Positions 51,753 to 60,210 of a stretch of DNA of 64,000 nt are shown here, in pieces. Below the pieces are notes generated by a model. That model did no database searches, had not been told where the DNA came from, and worked only from the letters and a program-made list of their open reading frames with translations. Position 1 is the first letter of the stretch. Each line of letters opens with the position of its first letter. Both the position numbers and the translations under genes were made by a program. This stretch comes from Pseudomonas flexibilis (GTDB taxonomy: Bacteria > Pseudomonadota > Gammaproteobacteria > Pseudomonadales > Pseudomonadaceae), in contig NZ_JRUD01000007.1 in the NCBI RefSeq assembly GCF_000802425.1, forward strand, positions 62,001 through 126,000, read 5' to 3'.

Positions 51753-52408
51753 CTGCGTACCGCCCCGGTGGCCAGCGCGATCTTGCGCCGCGCGGTCGCC
51801 GCTTCGCGTTGCAGGAAGGAACCCGAGGCGACGGCGGACAGCAGGATCATCACATCCCCCAGCAACTCGGACATTTCCTCGAAGAACACATGGTGCGGGA
51901 TGCTGCCCAGCACCTGTTTCTCGAACACATCGCCCAGCAGCAGGAAGCCCAGCCCGCTCAGCAGCAGCAGGCCGGCGCGCGAGCGGGCGAAGTCCAGGCC
52001 ACAGCGCAACTGCGCGCGAAAGCCGGCGAACAGCGCGCACAGGCACAACAGGATCAGCCCGATCCCCAGCGAGAGGTTGCGGCCGCTACCCGAGCCCAGC
52101 AGGATCAGCAGATCCGGAATATCCAGGGTTTCGACGTCGACTTCGCGCAGTACGAAGCCATAGCACAGCAAGGCGCAGAACAGGACCACCAGGCGTCCCG
52201 TGCCCTTCTCCCAGATCGCTGTAGCGAGAAACATCAGGCAGGACAGCGCCAGCAGGACGGCCTGCAGGGTTTCCAGGATGCCATTCTCGGCGTAGACATT
52301 GACGTTGCCTTCCACGAACAGCGAATAGGTGGCCAGGGCGCCAAAGCCGAGCCAGGCGCCCAGGATAGCCGACACGACTGTCTTCTCATCGAACCTTCTA
52401 TCGAACAT
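51749..52408 (-). CDS. Hypothetical polytopic membrane protein
   Basis: 219 residues from the ATG at 52408, chosen because AGG lies 6 nt before; an ATG at 52420 is the alternative. About six hydrophobic segments: AILGAWLGFGALATYSLFVE, LQAVLLALSCLMFLATAI, LVVLFCALLCYGFVL, LGIGLILLCLCALFAGF, LLLLSGLGFLLLGDVF and MILLSAVASGSFL. No domain recognised. Convergent, 4-bp overlap, with the Rho-N-like gene; divergent from the LysR gene, which may regulate it. Confidence 0.65.
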   Translation of the reverse strand: MFDRRFDEKTVVSAILGAWLGFGALATYSLFVEGNVNVYAENGILETLQAVLLALSCLMFLATAIWEKGTGRLVVLFCALLCYGFVLREVDVETLDIPDLLILLGSGSGRNLSLGIGLILLCLCALFAGFRAQLRCGLDFARSRAGLLLLSGLGFLLLGDVFEKQVLGSIPHHVFFEEMSELLGDVMILLSAVASGSFLQREAATARRKIALATGAVRS

Positions 52409-52460
52409 CGCATACCTCATGACTACCCGGGGGAGTACCTGCCCGGATTGGGCCGGTCAC

Positions 52461-52517
52461 TATACTTACAAGGCTTCTGTAGACAATGGACTCGAAATGC
52501 TAAGGTGTGTTGCATTT
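52461..52517. promoter_or_regulatory. Promoter-like TATACT and LysR-box in the divergent region
   Basis: TATACT (52461-52466) could be a -10 for the LysR gene. Between it and the start lies AAATGC-N11-GCATTT (52495-52517), a perfect 6-bp dyad with an 11-nt centre, the T-N11-A layout of LysR-family sites. Autoregulation, or control of the divergent membrane gene, is plausible. Confidence 0.45.
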
Positions 52518-52537
52518 TTGTCTCTTATTGAACCGTC

Positions 52538-53485
52538 ATGAGCAATCTCAGCGATCTCGAACTCTTCGCCCTCACAGTCAAGCACGGGGGATTCAGCGCC
52601 GCCTCGCGAGCCGCAGGCATCGAGAAGTCGCGCCTGAGCCGCCGGGTAACGGCCCTGGAAAAACAGCTGGGCGTAGCGCTGCTCCACCGCACCACCCGCA
52701 CGGTGGTGCTCACCGAGGCGGGCCAGCATTTCCACCGACACTGCCAGGCGACCCTGGAAAGCCTGCGCGCGACCTACGAATGCCTGGCCGAGCTGCAGGC
52801 CGAGCCTGCTGGCGTCGTGCGCATCAGTGCGCCGCTGCTGCTCGCCGAAAGTTATCTGGCGCACGTAGTGCCGGAGTACCTGCGTGCACACCCCAAGGTT
52901 TCGGTGGTGATCGAGGCCGGTGACAGCGATGTGGATCTGTTCGCCGACCGGGTCGATATCGCTCTACGCGTCATTACGCCAGGCAAGGACAGTGAGCCGA
53001 GTGGCGTGGTCATTCGCGAGCTGGGACGGTCCTCGCCGATCCTGGTGGCCAGCCCGGATTTCCTGGCCCGCCATGGAACGCCCCGGTCGATCGACGAGCT
53101 GAGCGGGCTGCCCTCCATTTGCCGTCCGGAGGAAGTGTCCCAGGGTTCCGGTTACTGGGAGCTGTTTCGTGAGCGCGCAGTACCGGTGGTGGTTCGCCAC
53201 AATCCGGCGCTAGTAACCCGGAACATCCGGGTGCAACTGGAGGCAGCGATTCACGGCACCGGGGTCGCTCTGCTCCACGGCACCCTGCTCAAGGCCACCC
53301 TTCGCGAGGGCCTGCTGGCACGTGTCCTTCCCGAGTGGAACGGCCGAACCAGTGCGCTGGGACTTGCCTACCCGAGCCCGCGCGGCATGCTGCCTTCGGT
53401 GCGCAGCCTGATCGACTTCATTCTGCTCACTCTGCCGGGAGTTCTGGATCAGGATTTCTATGCCGAGGCGGGGCGCGGGCGTTAG
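52538..53485 (+). CDS. LysR-family transcriptional regulator
   Basis: 315 residues. Winged helix with SDLELFALTVKHGGFSAASR, SRLSRRVTALEKQLGVALL and HRTTRTVVLTEAGQHFHRHC (1-65), then the substrate-binding domain (RISAPLLLAESYLAHVVPEY, DRVDIALRV, ending near 300). The effector and targets are unknown. A LysR-type box lies just upstream. Ribosome site weak. Convergent with the integrase gene. Confidence 0.9.
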   Translation: MSNLSDLELFALTVKHGGFSAASRAAGIEKSRLSRRVTALEKQLGVALLHRTTRTVVLTEAGQHFHRHCQATLESLRATYECLAELQAEPAGVVRISAPLLLAESYLAHVVPEYLRAHPKVSVVIEAGDSDVDLFADRVDIALRVITPGKDSEPSGVVIRELGRSSPILVASPDFLARHGTPRSIDELSGLPSICRPEEVSQGSGYWELFRERAVPVVVRHNPALVTRNIRVQLEAAIHGTGVALLHGTLLKATLREGLLARVLPEWNGRTSALGLAYPSPRGMLPSVRSLIDFILLTLPGVLDQDFYAEAGRGR

Positions 53486-53531
53486 GTCGCGTTATCGGTC
53501 AGCGCCATCTGCAACCCCATCGCGCAGGCTG

Positions 53532-54545
53532 TTATCCGGGCTCTCCATCCGCGGGGGCCTGATGGGGACCCTCTAGGGGCGGCTTTACCCCGGCAGGCGG
53601 CACCTGCCTGGGCAGCTGCGGCCGTTGCTCAACCGCCAGCCCGCCAAACGACACCGTGGCATCCACATAACGCAGTGCCGACTTCATGTCCTTCCAGCCG
53701 ACATACTGCATCAGCGCCTTCAGGTCCCAGCCGCTGCCGGCGGCCCAGGTGGCGAAGCCGCGACGCAGCGAGTGGCTGCTATACGCTTCGGCCGGAATGC
53801 CGGCCTGCTCCAGGATGCGCCGCAGCAAGGCGATCAGGCTGTTGGGGTTGAGTCCCTCTCCGGCCAGACGCCCCCAGCGGTCGATGCGTCGGAATACCGA
53901 GCCGCTGGTCAGCCCGGCGGTACCGATCCAGTCCAGGTAGGCCTGTACCGGGCAGAGCCGGCGCAAGGCCGGCGCCTGATGCGTCACGCCCAGATTGTCT
54001 CTGTCGCCCTTGCTGCGCGGCAGGTATAGGGTCATGCCAGAGCCGGCCACCGCCTGGACGTGCTCCACCTGTAGGCGGCACAACTCATCGCTGCGAAAGC
54101 CCCGCCAGAAGCCCAGCAACAGCAGCGCGCGATCCCGGCGGGCGCGCAACAGGGCCGCTCGGTTTCCATCCTGAAGGGCCTCTTCTGCCTGGCGTTCCAG
54201 ATCGTCAGCCACCTGCTGCAACTGTTGCAGCTGCAGCGGCGCAGCCTGCTTTTCCCGGGCTGGATGCAGGCTGCGGATGCCTTTCAGTACCTGGCGTACC
54301 AGCGGCGCCTTGGTGGGATCGGGAAAGCCCTGGGTGACATGCCACTGCGACAAGGCCGCCAGACGCAGCTTGAGGGTGTTGAGCGCAAGCGTTCCGGCAT
54401 GCTCGGCCAGGTAGCGGGCCACGCTGTCATTGGTCGCGGGCAGGAAGCCACCCCAGCTCACCTCGAAGTGCTCGATGGCGGCCTGGTAACTGCGCCGGGT
54501 GTTCTCCCGGGTGCCGGCCTGCAGATAGCGCTCGACCTCGCTCAT
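53532..54545 (-). CDS. Tyrosine recombinase/integrase
   Basis: 337 residues. N-terminal core-binding domain (RRSYQAAIEHFEVSWGGFLP) and catalytic domain with R151 (GFWRGFRSDEL), K179 (PRSKGD), H258-x-x-R261 (SSHSLRRGFAT), W284 where His is usual (YVGWKDMKSAL), and Y293 (LRYVDA). W at the second His position occurs in working family members. It is divergent from the KfrA-like gene 171 bp away; the two recur together in Pseudomonas as far as I recall (not searched). No att site was identified. Confidence 0.85.
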   Translation of the reverse strand: MSEVERYLQAGTRENTRRSYQAAIEHFEVSWGGFLPATNDSVARYLAEHAGTLALNTLKLRLAALSQWHVTQGFPDPTKAPLVRQVLKGIRSLHPAREKQAAPLQLQQLQQVADDLERQAEEALQDGNRAALLRARRDRALLLLGFWRGFRSDELCRLQVEHVQAVAGSGMTLYLPRSKGDRDNLGVTHQAPALRRLCPVQAYLDWIGTAGLTSGSVFRRIDRWGRLAGEGLNPNSLIALLRRILEQAGIPAEAYSSHSLRRGFATWAAGSGWDLKALMQYVGWKDMKSALRYVDATVSFGGLAVEQRPQLPRQVPPAGVKPPLEGPHQAPADGEPG

Positions 54546-54642
54546 GTCCTCTCCCCTGTACCGCTGTGAGGTCAGCTGTGCCTGAGAACGGCCCTGACCT
54601 GTGATAAGCCTCCATTATCTTATCTTTATTCTAGGCTGCATG

Positions 54643-54687
54643 TTGCGCAGAATATAGCCATACTGGTATGTATTTACGTATTACGTA
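54643..54687 (+). promoter_or_regulatory. Candidate KfrA promoter and operator
   Basis: TTGCGC (54643-54648) and TATGTA (54667-54672) are 18 bp apart and could be -35/-10. Immediately downstream lies the tandem repeat TTACGTATTACGTA (54674-54687), each copy holding the palindrome TACGTA, with the related GTATGTA before it (54666-54672). KfrA proteins of plasmids repress their own promoter through such repeats, so autoregulation is likely. Confidence 0.45.
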
Positions 54688-54715
54688 CAAACGCTACGAA
54701 ATAATAGGAGCACAC

Positions 54716-56392
54716 ATGGCACGCAGCGGCATCAACAGGGCACTGGTGCAGAAGGCAAGGGATGCACTGCTCGCCCGTGGCGAGCACCCCAGCATCGACG
54801 CCATCCGCGTTGAGCTCGGCAATACCGGGTCCAAGAGCACCATCCACCGTTGCCTCAAGGAGCTGGAGGGTCGGGGGTCGACCATCCAGACCGAGCCTGG
54901 CACGCCGATCAGCGAGCGGCTCGGACAACTCGTGGCGCGTCTGGCCGAGGCGCTGGAAGAGGAAGCCGCCGAGGGCGTGGCCGAGGAGCGCGCCGAGCTG
55001 GCCCGCGACCGCCTGGAATGGCAGCAGCGCCTGCAGGACAGCGAGGCGCGGGTCAGTCAAGTGCAGACGCAGCACGGCGAGTTGGCCAGCCGTCTCGCCG
55101 AGCAGGGCCAGGTAAACAATCAGCTGCGCGACCAGTTGCAACAACGCGAACTGGAGTTGGCGCGCGCCCTGCAGGCCACCCAGGACCTGCAGACGCGCCT
55201 GGAGGACCGCGACGGCCAGATCCGCTCGCTGGAAGAAAAGCATCAGCACGCACGGGATGCGCTGGAGCACTATCGCCAGGCCAGCCGTGAACAGCGTGAG
55301 CAGGACCAGCGCCGGCATGAAACCCAACTGCAGCAGCTGCAGATGGAGCTGCGTCAGGCGCAGCAGAGCCTGCTGGTCAAACAGGACGAGCTGACTCGCC
55401 TGCACCGGGACAATGAGCGGCTGCTTACCGAGTCTGCGCAACTGCGGCGTGAGCAGGAGCGCCTGTCTGCGGAGTTGCCTGCCCTGCAAGAGCGCCTTGC
55501 CCAGGCCGGAACCTCCGTGCAGGTGCTACAGGTGCGTCTGGAGACTGCGCAACAGGAGGTGAAGAAGTTGGGGGTCGCGCGCATGGAAGACGCCGAGCGT
55601 TTGCGGCAGGCGCACGTGGAGCTGTCTCGCCGAACGGCACCGGACCTGTACCGGGCGTTGGCGCTACGCCCAGACGACTGCCGCCCCCTGCTGGAGGCGG
55701 TCCTGCCACTGGCAACGGATGCGGGCCAGCGTCTGCAGCAGGCATTTCCCAGCGATGCCGAACGCCTGCGCACGGAGCGCGAAACCGAGTTGCATCTGAA
55801 AGAGCGCCTTGAAGCCCTGCTGCCCTGCCAGGCGGAAGGCAGCCAGCGGGCGGTCTGGCTGGTAGACGGCTGCGTGGGTGCCGCCTTGCATGGCGGCGCC
55901 TTCAGCATCGCGCTGTTGCGTGATGGCAAACCCGTGCTGGCACTGGTCATGGCGCCGAGCGACGAACAGGGGCAGGCCGATTGCATCGCCTGGGCGTCTG
56001 GGCTGGAGGGCTTGCTGCGTAACGGTACTCCTGTGACCTCTGCCCTGCCTCGCCTGCGGCTGGATAAGGGCGCGCAGGTGCTTTCAGATCGGGCGGACGA
56101 GCGGCTGCGGCAATGGAGTGCGCCGGCGGAGCTGATGCTGGTGCCGCATCCCGCCTACCGCCTGGCGCGCGTTGCCGCCGGTGACGGGGTATGCGCCTTG
56201 GGCAGCCAGAGCGTGCCGCAACGAAGCCTGCGCGCCGCGCTGGCTCTGCTCAAGGCGGCTGGAGGCGTGCTGTTGGACCCCCGCGGGCAATTGATCGAGC
56301 CAGGGCGCGAATCCCTGGACGGCTTCTGGGCCGGCGCCTCCAGTGCCTGCGCCCTGCTGGTGGAGCGCAGCCGGCAGGTGCGGCTGCGCTGA
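54716..56392 (+). CDS. KfrA-like DNA-binding protein fused to degenerate CysQ/IMPase-like domain
   Basis: 558 residues from the ATG at 54716 (GGAG 5 nt upstream; an open frame back to 54668 has no site). Three parts: a KfrA-type N-terminal DNA-binding domain (about 1-85, ARDALLARGEHPSIDAIRVE with NTGSKSTIHRCLKEL), a long coiled coil (about 85-305), and a globular C-terminus (about 315-545). The last part lines up with CysQ-type bisphosphate nucleotidases: WLVDGCVGAALHGGAF then SIALLRDGKPVLALVMAP against WLVDPLDGTKEF and ALIDHGKPILGVVYAP in E. coli CysQ, and a late AAGGVLLDPRGQLIEPGRES. The metal-binding DPxDGT and WD motifs are lost, so it should not be catalytic. Confidence 0.7.
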   Translation: MARSGINRALVQKARDALLARGEHPSIDAIRVELGNTGSKSTIHRCLKELEGRGSTIQTEPGTPISERLGQLVARLAEALEEEAAEGVAEERAELARDRLEWQQRLQDSEARVSQVQTQHGELASRLAEQGQVNNQLRDQLQQRELELARALQATQDLQTRLEDRDGQIRSLEEKHQHARDALEHYRQASREQREQDQRRHETQLQQLQMELRQAQQSLLVKQDELTRLHRDNERLLTESAQLRREQERLSAELPALQERLAQAGTSVQVLQVRLETAQQEVKKLGVARMEDAERLRQAHVELSRRTAPDLYRALALRPDDCRPLLEAVLPLATDAGQRLQQAFPSDAERLRTERETELHLKERLEALLPCQAEGSQRAVWLVDGCVGAALHGGAFSIALLRDGKPVLALVMAPSDEQGQADCIAWASGLEGLLRNGTPVTSALPRLRLDKGAQVLSDRADERLRQWSAPAELMLVPHPAYRLARVAAGDGVCALGSQSVPQRSLRAALALLKAAGGVLLDPRGQLIEPGRESLDGFWAGASSACALLVERSRQVRLR

Positions 56393-56396
56393 CGGT

Positions 56397-56852
56397 TCAC
56401 GAGGCTTTCTTGAGCCCCTTTTTCATGCTTTCCATCTCCAGACCGAGTTCTTCGAGGCGCGATTTGCCCAGCAGCTTGGTCGCTTCAGGGAAGAGTTCCC
56501 CCTCTTCTTCCTCGATATGGTGTTCGAGCAGTTCCTTGAGAACCTTCACCCGGCCGGTGAACGGAAGGCTTGCCGGGTCGGTCTGCAACAGGTCCGGCAG
56601 CACCAGCGCCTCGACGGTCCGATGCTCCTCGCGGGCCTCGGCATCCATGATGGCGGCATCCTTGCCGCCTGCCTGCTTGTAGGCGGGATAGAAAAGCTGC
56701 TCCTCCAGCTGGGTGTGGATGGACAGCTCCAGTTCGATCTTGTGCAGCAGCTCCTGACGGGTCTTCACCGCCCGTTCGGTGGTCGCACTCAGCTGTTCCA
56801 GCAGCTTGCGCACGGTTTCATGGTCTTGTTTGAGCAGCTCGATGGCATTCAT
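56397..56852 (-). CDS. Hemerythrin-domain protein
   Basis: 151 residues from the ATG at 56852 (GGAGAG about 7 nt upstream; further upstream starts overlap noncoding sequence). The hemerythrin HHE pattern is visible: LLKQDHETVRKLLEQL (His), LELSIHTQLEEQLFYPAY (H-x3-E), EEHRTVEAL and LLEHHIEEEEGELFPEAT. These proteins bind a diiron centre and oxygen or iron, and act in stress responses in many bacteria. Convergent with the KfrA gene. Confidence 0.88.
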   Translation of the reverse strand: MNAIELLKQDHETVRKLLEQLSATTERAVKTRQELLHKIELELSIHTQLEEQLFYPAYKQAGGKDAAIMDAEAREEHRTVEALVLPDLLQTDPASLPFTGRVKVLKELLEHHIEEEEGELFPEATKLLGKSRLEELGLEMESMKKGLKKAS

Positions 56853-57011
56853 TCGGTCTCTCCACGTCATATCACCCTCACGGTAGGGAGCAGACCGCCA
56901 GGCCACGCCAGCGGTTCGTGTACCGGGATGGATGGCTGCCTCCCGGCCCGGTCTCATGAACCTATCGGTCCCAGGGTCGTCAATCAGTCATCCGTGCTGC
57001 GAGGTCAGATC

Positions 57012-57671
57012 ATGCTGAACACGCTGCCCCGACTGCTGCACGCTCCAGCAGGTGCCTGGCTGGATATTCGCAAAAGGGCTGATCGTCACCCGTGGGGGTT
57101 CGCGCCCGTCCTGCTCGGACTAGCGCTGTTGCCGGCAATCTGCACCTATATCGGTGCGGTCAAGGTCGGCTGGAGCTTCTTCGGCGAGAACGATGTTCGC
57201 TACCTGGCCCCGCACAGCGGATTCAACCTGGCGCTGATGTGCTATCTGGCCTTCCTGTGCGGTGTTCTGGTGATGGCAGTGCTGACCCGCTGGGTGCTGT
57301 ACCGCACGGCGTCGCGTCCGACGCTGCCGGAAAGCCTGACCTTCAACACCGTCGTGGCCGTACCCCTGATGCTGGGAGGCCTGGCTGCCCTGCATCCGGA
57401 ACGCTGGCTGTTGCTGATCGTGGCGGTACTGACCAGCGGCGCATCCACGTTCCTGCTATTCGTCGGGGTGCCGGTCTTCATGCGCATGACGCGGCGGGAG
57501 TCCCTGTTCTACACCGCCTGCCTTCTCGGTTTCGGCTTCCTGGCGCTGCTGACCACGGCCTTCATGTTCCTGGAGTTCTGGCTGGAGACCTTCATGACCA
57601 GTGAGTACCGGACGGAGCCGGCGCTCCCTCTCGACGATTCCATGACCCCATCGCAGGAGAACGCACCATGA
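57012..57671 (+). CDS. Yip1-family membrane protein
   Basis: 219 residues from the ATG at 57012 (GAGGTCAGATC upstream; the open frame to 56343 is ignored). Five hydrophobic segments and the N-terminal LPRLLHAPAGAWLDIRKRAD with WGFAPVLLGLALLPAICTYI typical of the bacterial Yip1/YIF1 family, function unknown. ATGA overlap with the DUF4142 gene suggests coupling. Confidence 0.75.
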   Translation: MLNTLPRLLHAPAGAWLDIRKRADRHPWGFAPVLLGLALLPAICTYIGAVKVGWSFFGENDVRYLAPHSGFNLALMCYLAFLCGVLVMAVLTRWVLYRTASRPTLPESLTFNTVVAVPLMLGGLAALHPERWLLLIVAVLTSGASTFLLFVGVPVFMRMTRRESLFYTACLLGFGFLALLTTAFMFLEFWLETFMTSEYRTEPALPLDDSMTPSQENAP

Positions 57672-58162
57672 AACACCCTTGGTTGCCCGTTGCCGGGCTT
57701 TCCTTGTTGCTGACCGCTGCGTCGGCCTGGGCGGATATGAGAGCACAGGACTTCGTCGACAAGGCGTCGGCTGCCGGCATGGCGGAGATCGAAGCTGCCC
57801 GTTTGGCCCTGGAGGAAGGCCATTCCGCGGAGGTAAAGCGCTTCGCCGAGCGGATGATCAAGGATCACACGGCAGCTAACGAGGACCTCAAGGCCCTGGC
57901 CAGCCGCAAGCAGCTCGAGGTTGCCGACGCTCCCGATGCCATGGACAAGGCAAAGACCATGCTCCTTGAATTGCGTGAGGGCGAGAACTTCGATGACGCC
58001 TACGCCCGGAACCAGGTCAATGCCCATGAGCAAGTGGTCGAGCTGTTCCGAGAAGCGTCGCAGAGCCTCGACGACCGGGAGCTGCAGGCGTTCGCCAAGG
58101 AAAAACTGCCCGCGCTGGAGGAGCACCTGGAAATGGCCCGCAAGCTGGCCGGTGACCAATAA
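57668..58162 (+). CDS. DUF4142 secreted ferritin-like protein
   Basis: 164 residues. Signal peptide MKHPWLPVAGLSLLLTAASA, then a four-helix domain: FVDKASAAGMAEIEAARLAL, VKRFAERMIKDHTAANEDLK and EQVVELFREASQSLDDREL, matching DUF4142, an uncharacterised ferritin-like fold in the periplasm. Overlaps the Yip1 gene by 4 bp. No metal-site proof from the sequence. Confidence 0.82.
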   Translation: MKHPWLPVAGLSLLLTAASAWADMRAQDFVDKASAAGMAEIEAARLALEEGHSAEVKRFAERMIKDHTAANEDLKALASRKQLEVADAPDAMDKAKTMLLELREGENFDDAYARNQVNAHEQVVELFREASQSLDDRELQAFAKEKLPALEEHLEMARKLAGDQ

Positions 58163-58282
58163 GCCCGACCTCCCGCTGGAAACCAGGCGCTGCGTGGGCT
58201 GCAGCCGGTCGCTCGGGCCCGGGAAGGCTCAGTCCCCTGCTAAAGTGAATGAGTCACTGCTGAATCACAGAGGGACGGCAAC

Positions 58283-58570
58283 ATGTCAAAACAAGAAAGC
58301 CCTATCGATTACCTGATCGAAGTGCTCTCCAAGGACTACCGGATCACCCGCGAACTCCGACCGGATGCTTCACTGGTCCTGACGCTGCATCGGCGTTCCG
58401 ACGACGTCCAGGTGCTGCGTCGGGTGGTGACGGCGCAGGAGCAACGCAATCCCGTGCTCATCAACGATGTGCTGGAGCGCGTTCGCCGCGACCTGCTTGC
58501 TCACCAGGGCCCCCTGCAGAAAAGCCATATCGGCTACTTCCACAAACGCCTCCAGTTGCCCTACTTCTGA
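58283..58570 (+). CDS. DUF3509-like small protein
   Basis: 95 residues with AGAGGGA before the ATG. Pattern: KDYRITRELRPDASLVLTLH then VINDVLERVRRDLLAHQGPL, similar to DUF3509, a small family restricted to pseudomonads. No function known. It is monocistronic or loosely linked to the following pair, 98 bp away. Confidence 0.7.
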   Translation: MSKQESPIDYLIEVLSKDYRITRELRPDASLVLTLHRRSDDVQVLRRVVTAQEQRNPVLINDVLERVRRDLLAHQGPLQKSHIGYFHKRLQLPYF

Positions 58571-58668
58571 TCACCGGAACGGGGCGGTGTGCCGCCCCCA
58601 TCCGGCCCTTCCTTGGAATCATTCGCCGTCGCGCTTGCCCAACGAGCAGTGTCCGTTAGGAGCGGGAC

Positions 58669-59190
58669 ATGCCGCGATCTCCCGAAGCGCCAGAGGATGA
58701 CTTCAGACCCCGCGATCATCCCGTCGAGGATGACATCGCCTTCCAGCGCAAGGCCTGGAAAGTGGAGCGGGTCGGCTGGGCGTGCCTGCTGGTTCTGGTC
58801 GTGCTCGCCCTGCTGGGGTTGTTTTCCAATGGTCCCTTGAGCGACCGACGCCTGACAACGCCCGACGGCACCCTGCAGGTCGATGACCAGCGCTTTCTCC
58901 GCCAGGGCGGACGCAGTCCCCTGCGACTTGCCCTGCAGGGCGAGCCGGGCGCCACACTGCAGGTCGTGCTGGAGGCGCCGTTCCTGGATACCCACCGGAT
59001 CGAGGCGCTTGAACCGCACCCGCTGGAATCGGGTAGCGCACAAGGTGGGCTGCGCCTGGCGGTGCGCGCTGACCGGGACGGCCGCGCAACCCTGCACTTC
59101 AGCCTGCGACCGGACCGGACGGGAGCGACCCACCTGACGATACGGTTCGGCGAGCACCGACTGCGGCTCTGGCAGTTCATCTATCCCTGA
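58669..59190 (+). CDS. Single-span membrane protein, unknown
   Basis: 173 residues. Residues 1-33 are acidic/basic cytoplasmic, a membrane segment WACLLVLVVLALLGLFS (about 37-53) follows, then a periplasmic beta-rich domain of about 115 residues with no recognised family. It ends 11 bp before the YetF-like gene and is likely cotranscribed with it; a sensor or partner role for that protein is a guess. Confidence 0.65.
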   Translation: MPRSPEAPEDDFRPRDHPVEDDIAFQRKAWKVERVGWACLLVLVVLALLGLFSNGPLSDRRLTTPDGTLQVDDQRFLRQGGRSPLRLALQGEPGATLQVVLEAPFLDTHRIEALEPHPLESGSAQGGLRLAVRADRDGRATLHFSLRPDRTGATHLTIRFGEHRLRLWQFIYP

Positions 59191-59201
59191 AGGAGGTGAC
59201 C

Positions 59202-59645
59202 ATGGACGTGGTGCTGCGTGCGGCATCCCTCTATTTCGCCCTGATGGTGCTGTTTCGCCTGGCGGGGCGCCGCTCGCTGGCGGAGATCACCCCGTTCGAC
59301 CTGATCCTGCTGCTGGTGATTGGCGAAGCCACCCAGGAAGCCCTACTGGGCGATGACCATTCCTTTTCCAACAGCCTGCTGGCGATCTGCACGCTGGTGG
59401 TTCTCGACGTCGGGCTGTCGATGCTCAAGCTGCGCAGCAAGGGGACTCAGCGATGGCTGGATGGCACGCCGACGCTGCTGGTCGAACATGGTCGCCCGCT
59501 CAGGGCGCGCATGGTGGAGGCGCGCCTCCAGGATGAGGACATTCTTCAGGCGGCCCGACAGGGCCAGGGACTGGAGCACATGGAGCAGATCAAGTACGCG
59601 ATCCTCGAACCCAACGGGAAGATCTCGATCATCCCCTATTCGTAG
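59202..59645 (+). CDS. YetF-like (DUF421) membrane protein
   Basis: 147 residues from the ATG at 59202, AGGAGG at 59191-59196; a GTG inside that site is not used. LFRLAGRRSLAEITPFDLIL and GEATQEALLGDD belong to the DUF421/YetF family, with two or three membrane segments and a short C-terminal soluble part (GTPTLLVEHGRPLRARMVEA). Function unknown. Short relative to B. subtilis YetF, as usual in Pseudomonas. Confidence 0.8.
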   Translation: MDVVLRAASLYFALMVLFRLAGRRSLAEITPFDLILLLVIGEATQEALLGDDHSFSNSLLAICTLVVLDVGLSMLKLRSKGTQRWLDGTPTLLVEHGRPLRARMVEARLQDEDILQAARQGQGLEHMEQIKYAILEPNGKISIIPYS

Positions 59646-59678
59646 GGGTGGCAATGCCACCACCCCCTCGTCAGACGC

Positions 59679-60134
59679 TCAGCCGTTGGCCCGCGCCGCG
59701 TTGCGCAGGGCGCGCACTTCGTCATGGTTGCGCAGCACGCCTTCATACTGGCGTTGCACAATGGCCCTGACGTCTTCCGGCAGTCCCTTTTCCAGGGCCT
59801 TCTGGTAGCTGCGCTTGGCGACATCCTCACCGCGCTCGCACTCGTTGAGGATCGACTCGTCATCCTTGCCGGTGATCAGCGACTTCAGATCGACCCAGCG
59901 ACGGTGCAGATCGCCGCCAACGCTGGTGTCGGTTTCCGGGTTGCCGCCGCGCTGGCGGACCAGTTGCTGCAGCTCCGCCGCGGCCTCAGCGCACTGCTGC
60001 GCACGGGTATGGAACAGGCTCTTGAGCTCGGGGCGGCGGACATCCTCGGCACAGGTACGAAAGCCGGCCTCGCCGTCCTTGCAGGTTTCAATCAAGTCAT
60101 TGAGTACGGAAACGGTCTGCTTGTTATCGGTCAT
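59679..60134 (-). CDS. PA2169-family four-helix-bundle protein (DUF2383)
   Basis: 151 residues. LNDLIETCKDGEAGFRTCAE, FHTRAQQCAEAAAELQQLVR, RRWVDLKSLITGKDDESILN and RYEGVLRNHDEVRALRN-type helices identify the PA2169/YciE-related DUF2383 family (ferritin-like four helices). Usually linked with general stress genes; no partner gene in direct contact. Confidence 0.85.
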   Translation of the reverse strand: MTDNKQTVSVLNDLIETCKDGEAGFRTCAEDVRRPELKSLFHTRAQQCAEAAAELQQLVRQRGGNPETDTSVGGDLHRRWVDLKSLITGKDDESILNECERGEDVAKRSYQKALEKGLPEDVRAIVQRQYEGVLRNHDEVRALRNAARANG

Positions 60135-60210
60135 GGTGCCTCCTGGGAAGTACGTTGCCCTTTCCCTGACTACTCGCGCGGCCGGCGGGTTCTATGCCCG
60201 GGATCACCGG

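Noticed and set aside
53532-56392. Prophage or ICE
   Set aside because: A recombinase and a KfrA-like gene alone; no structural, replication, conjugation or att features nearby.
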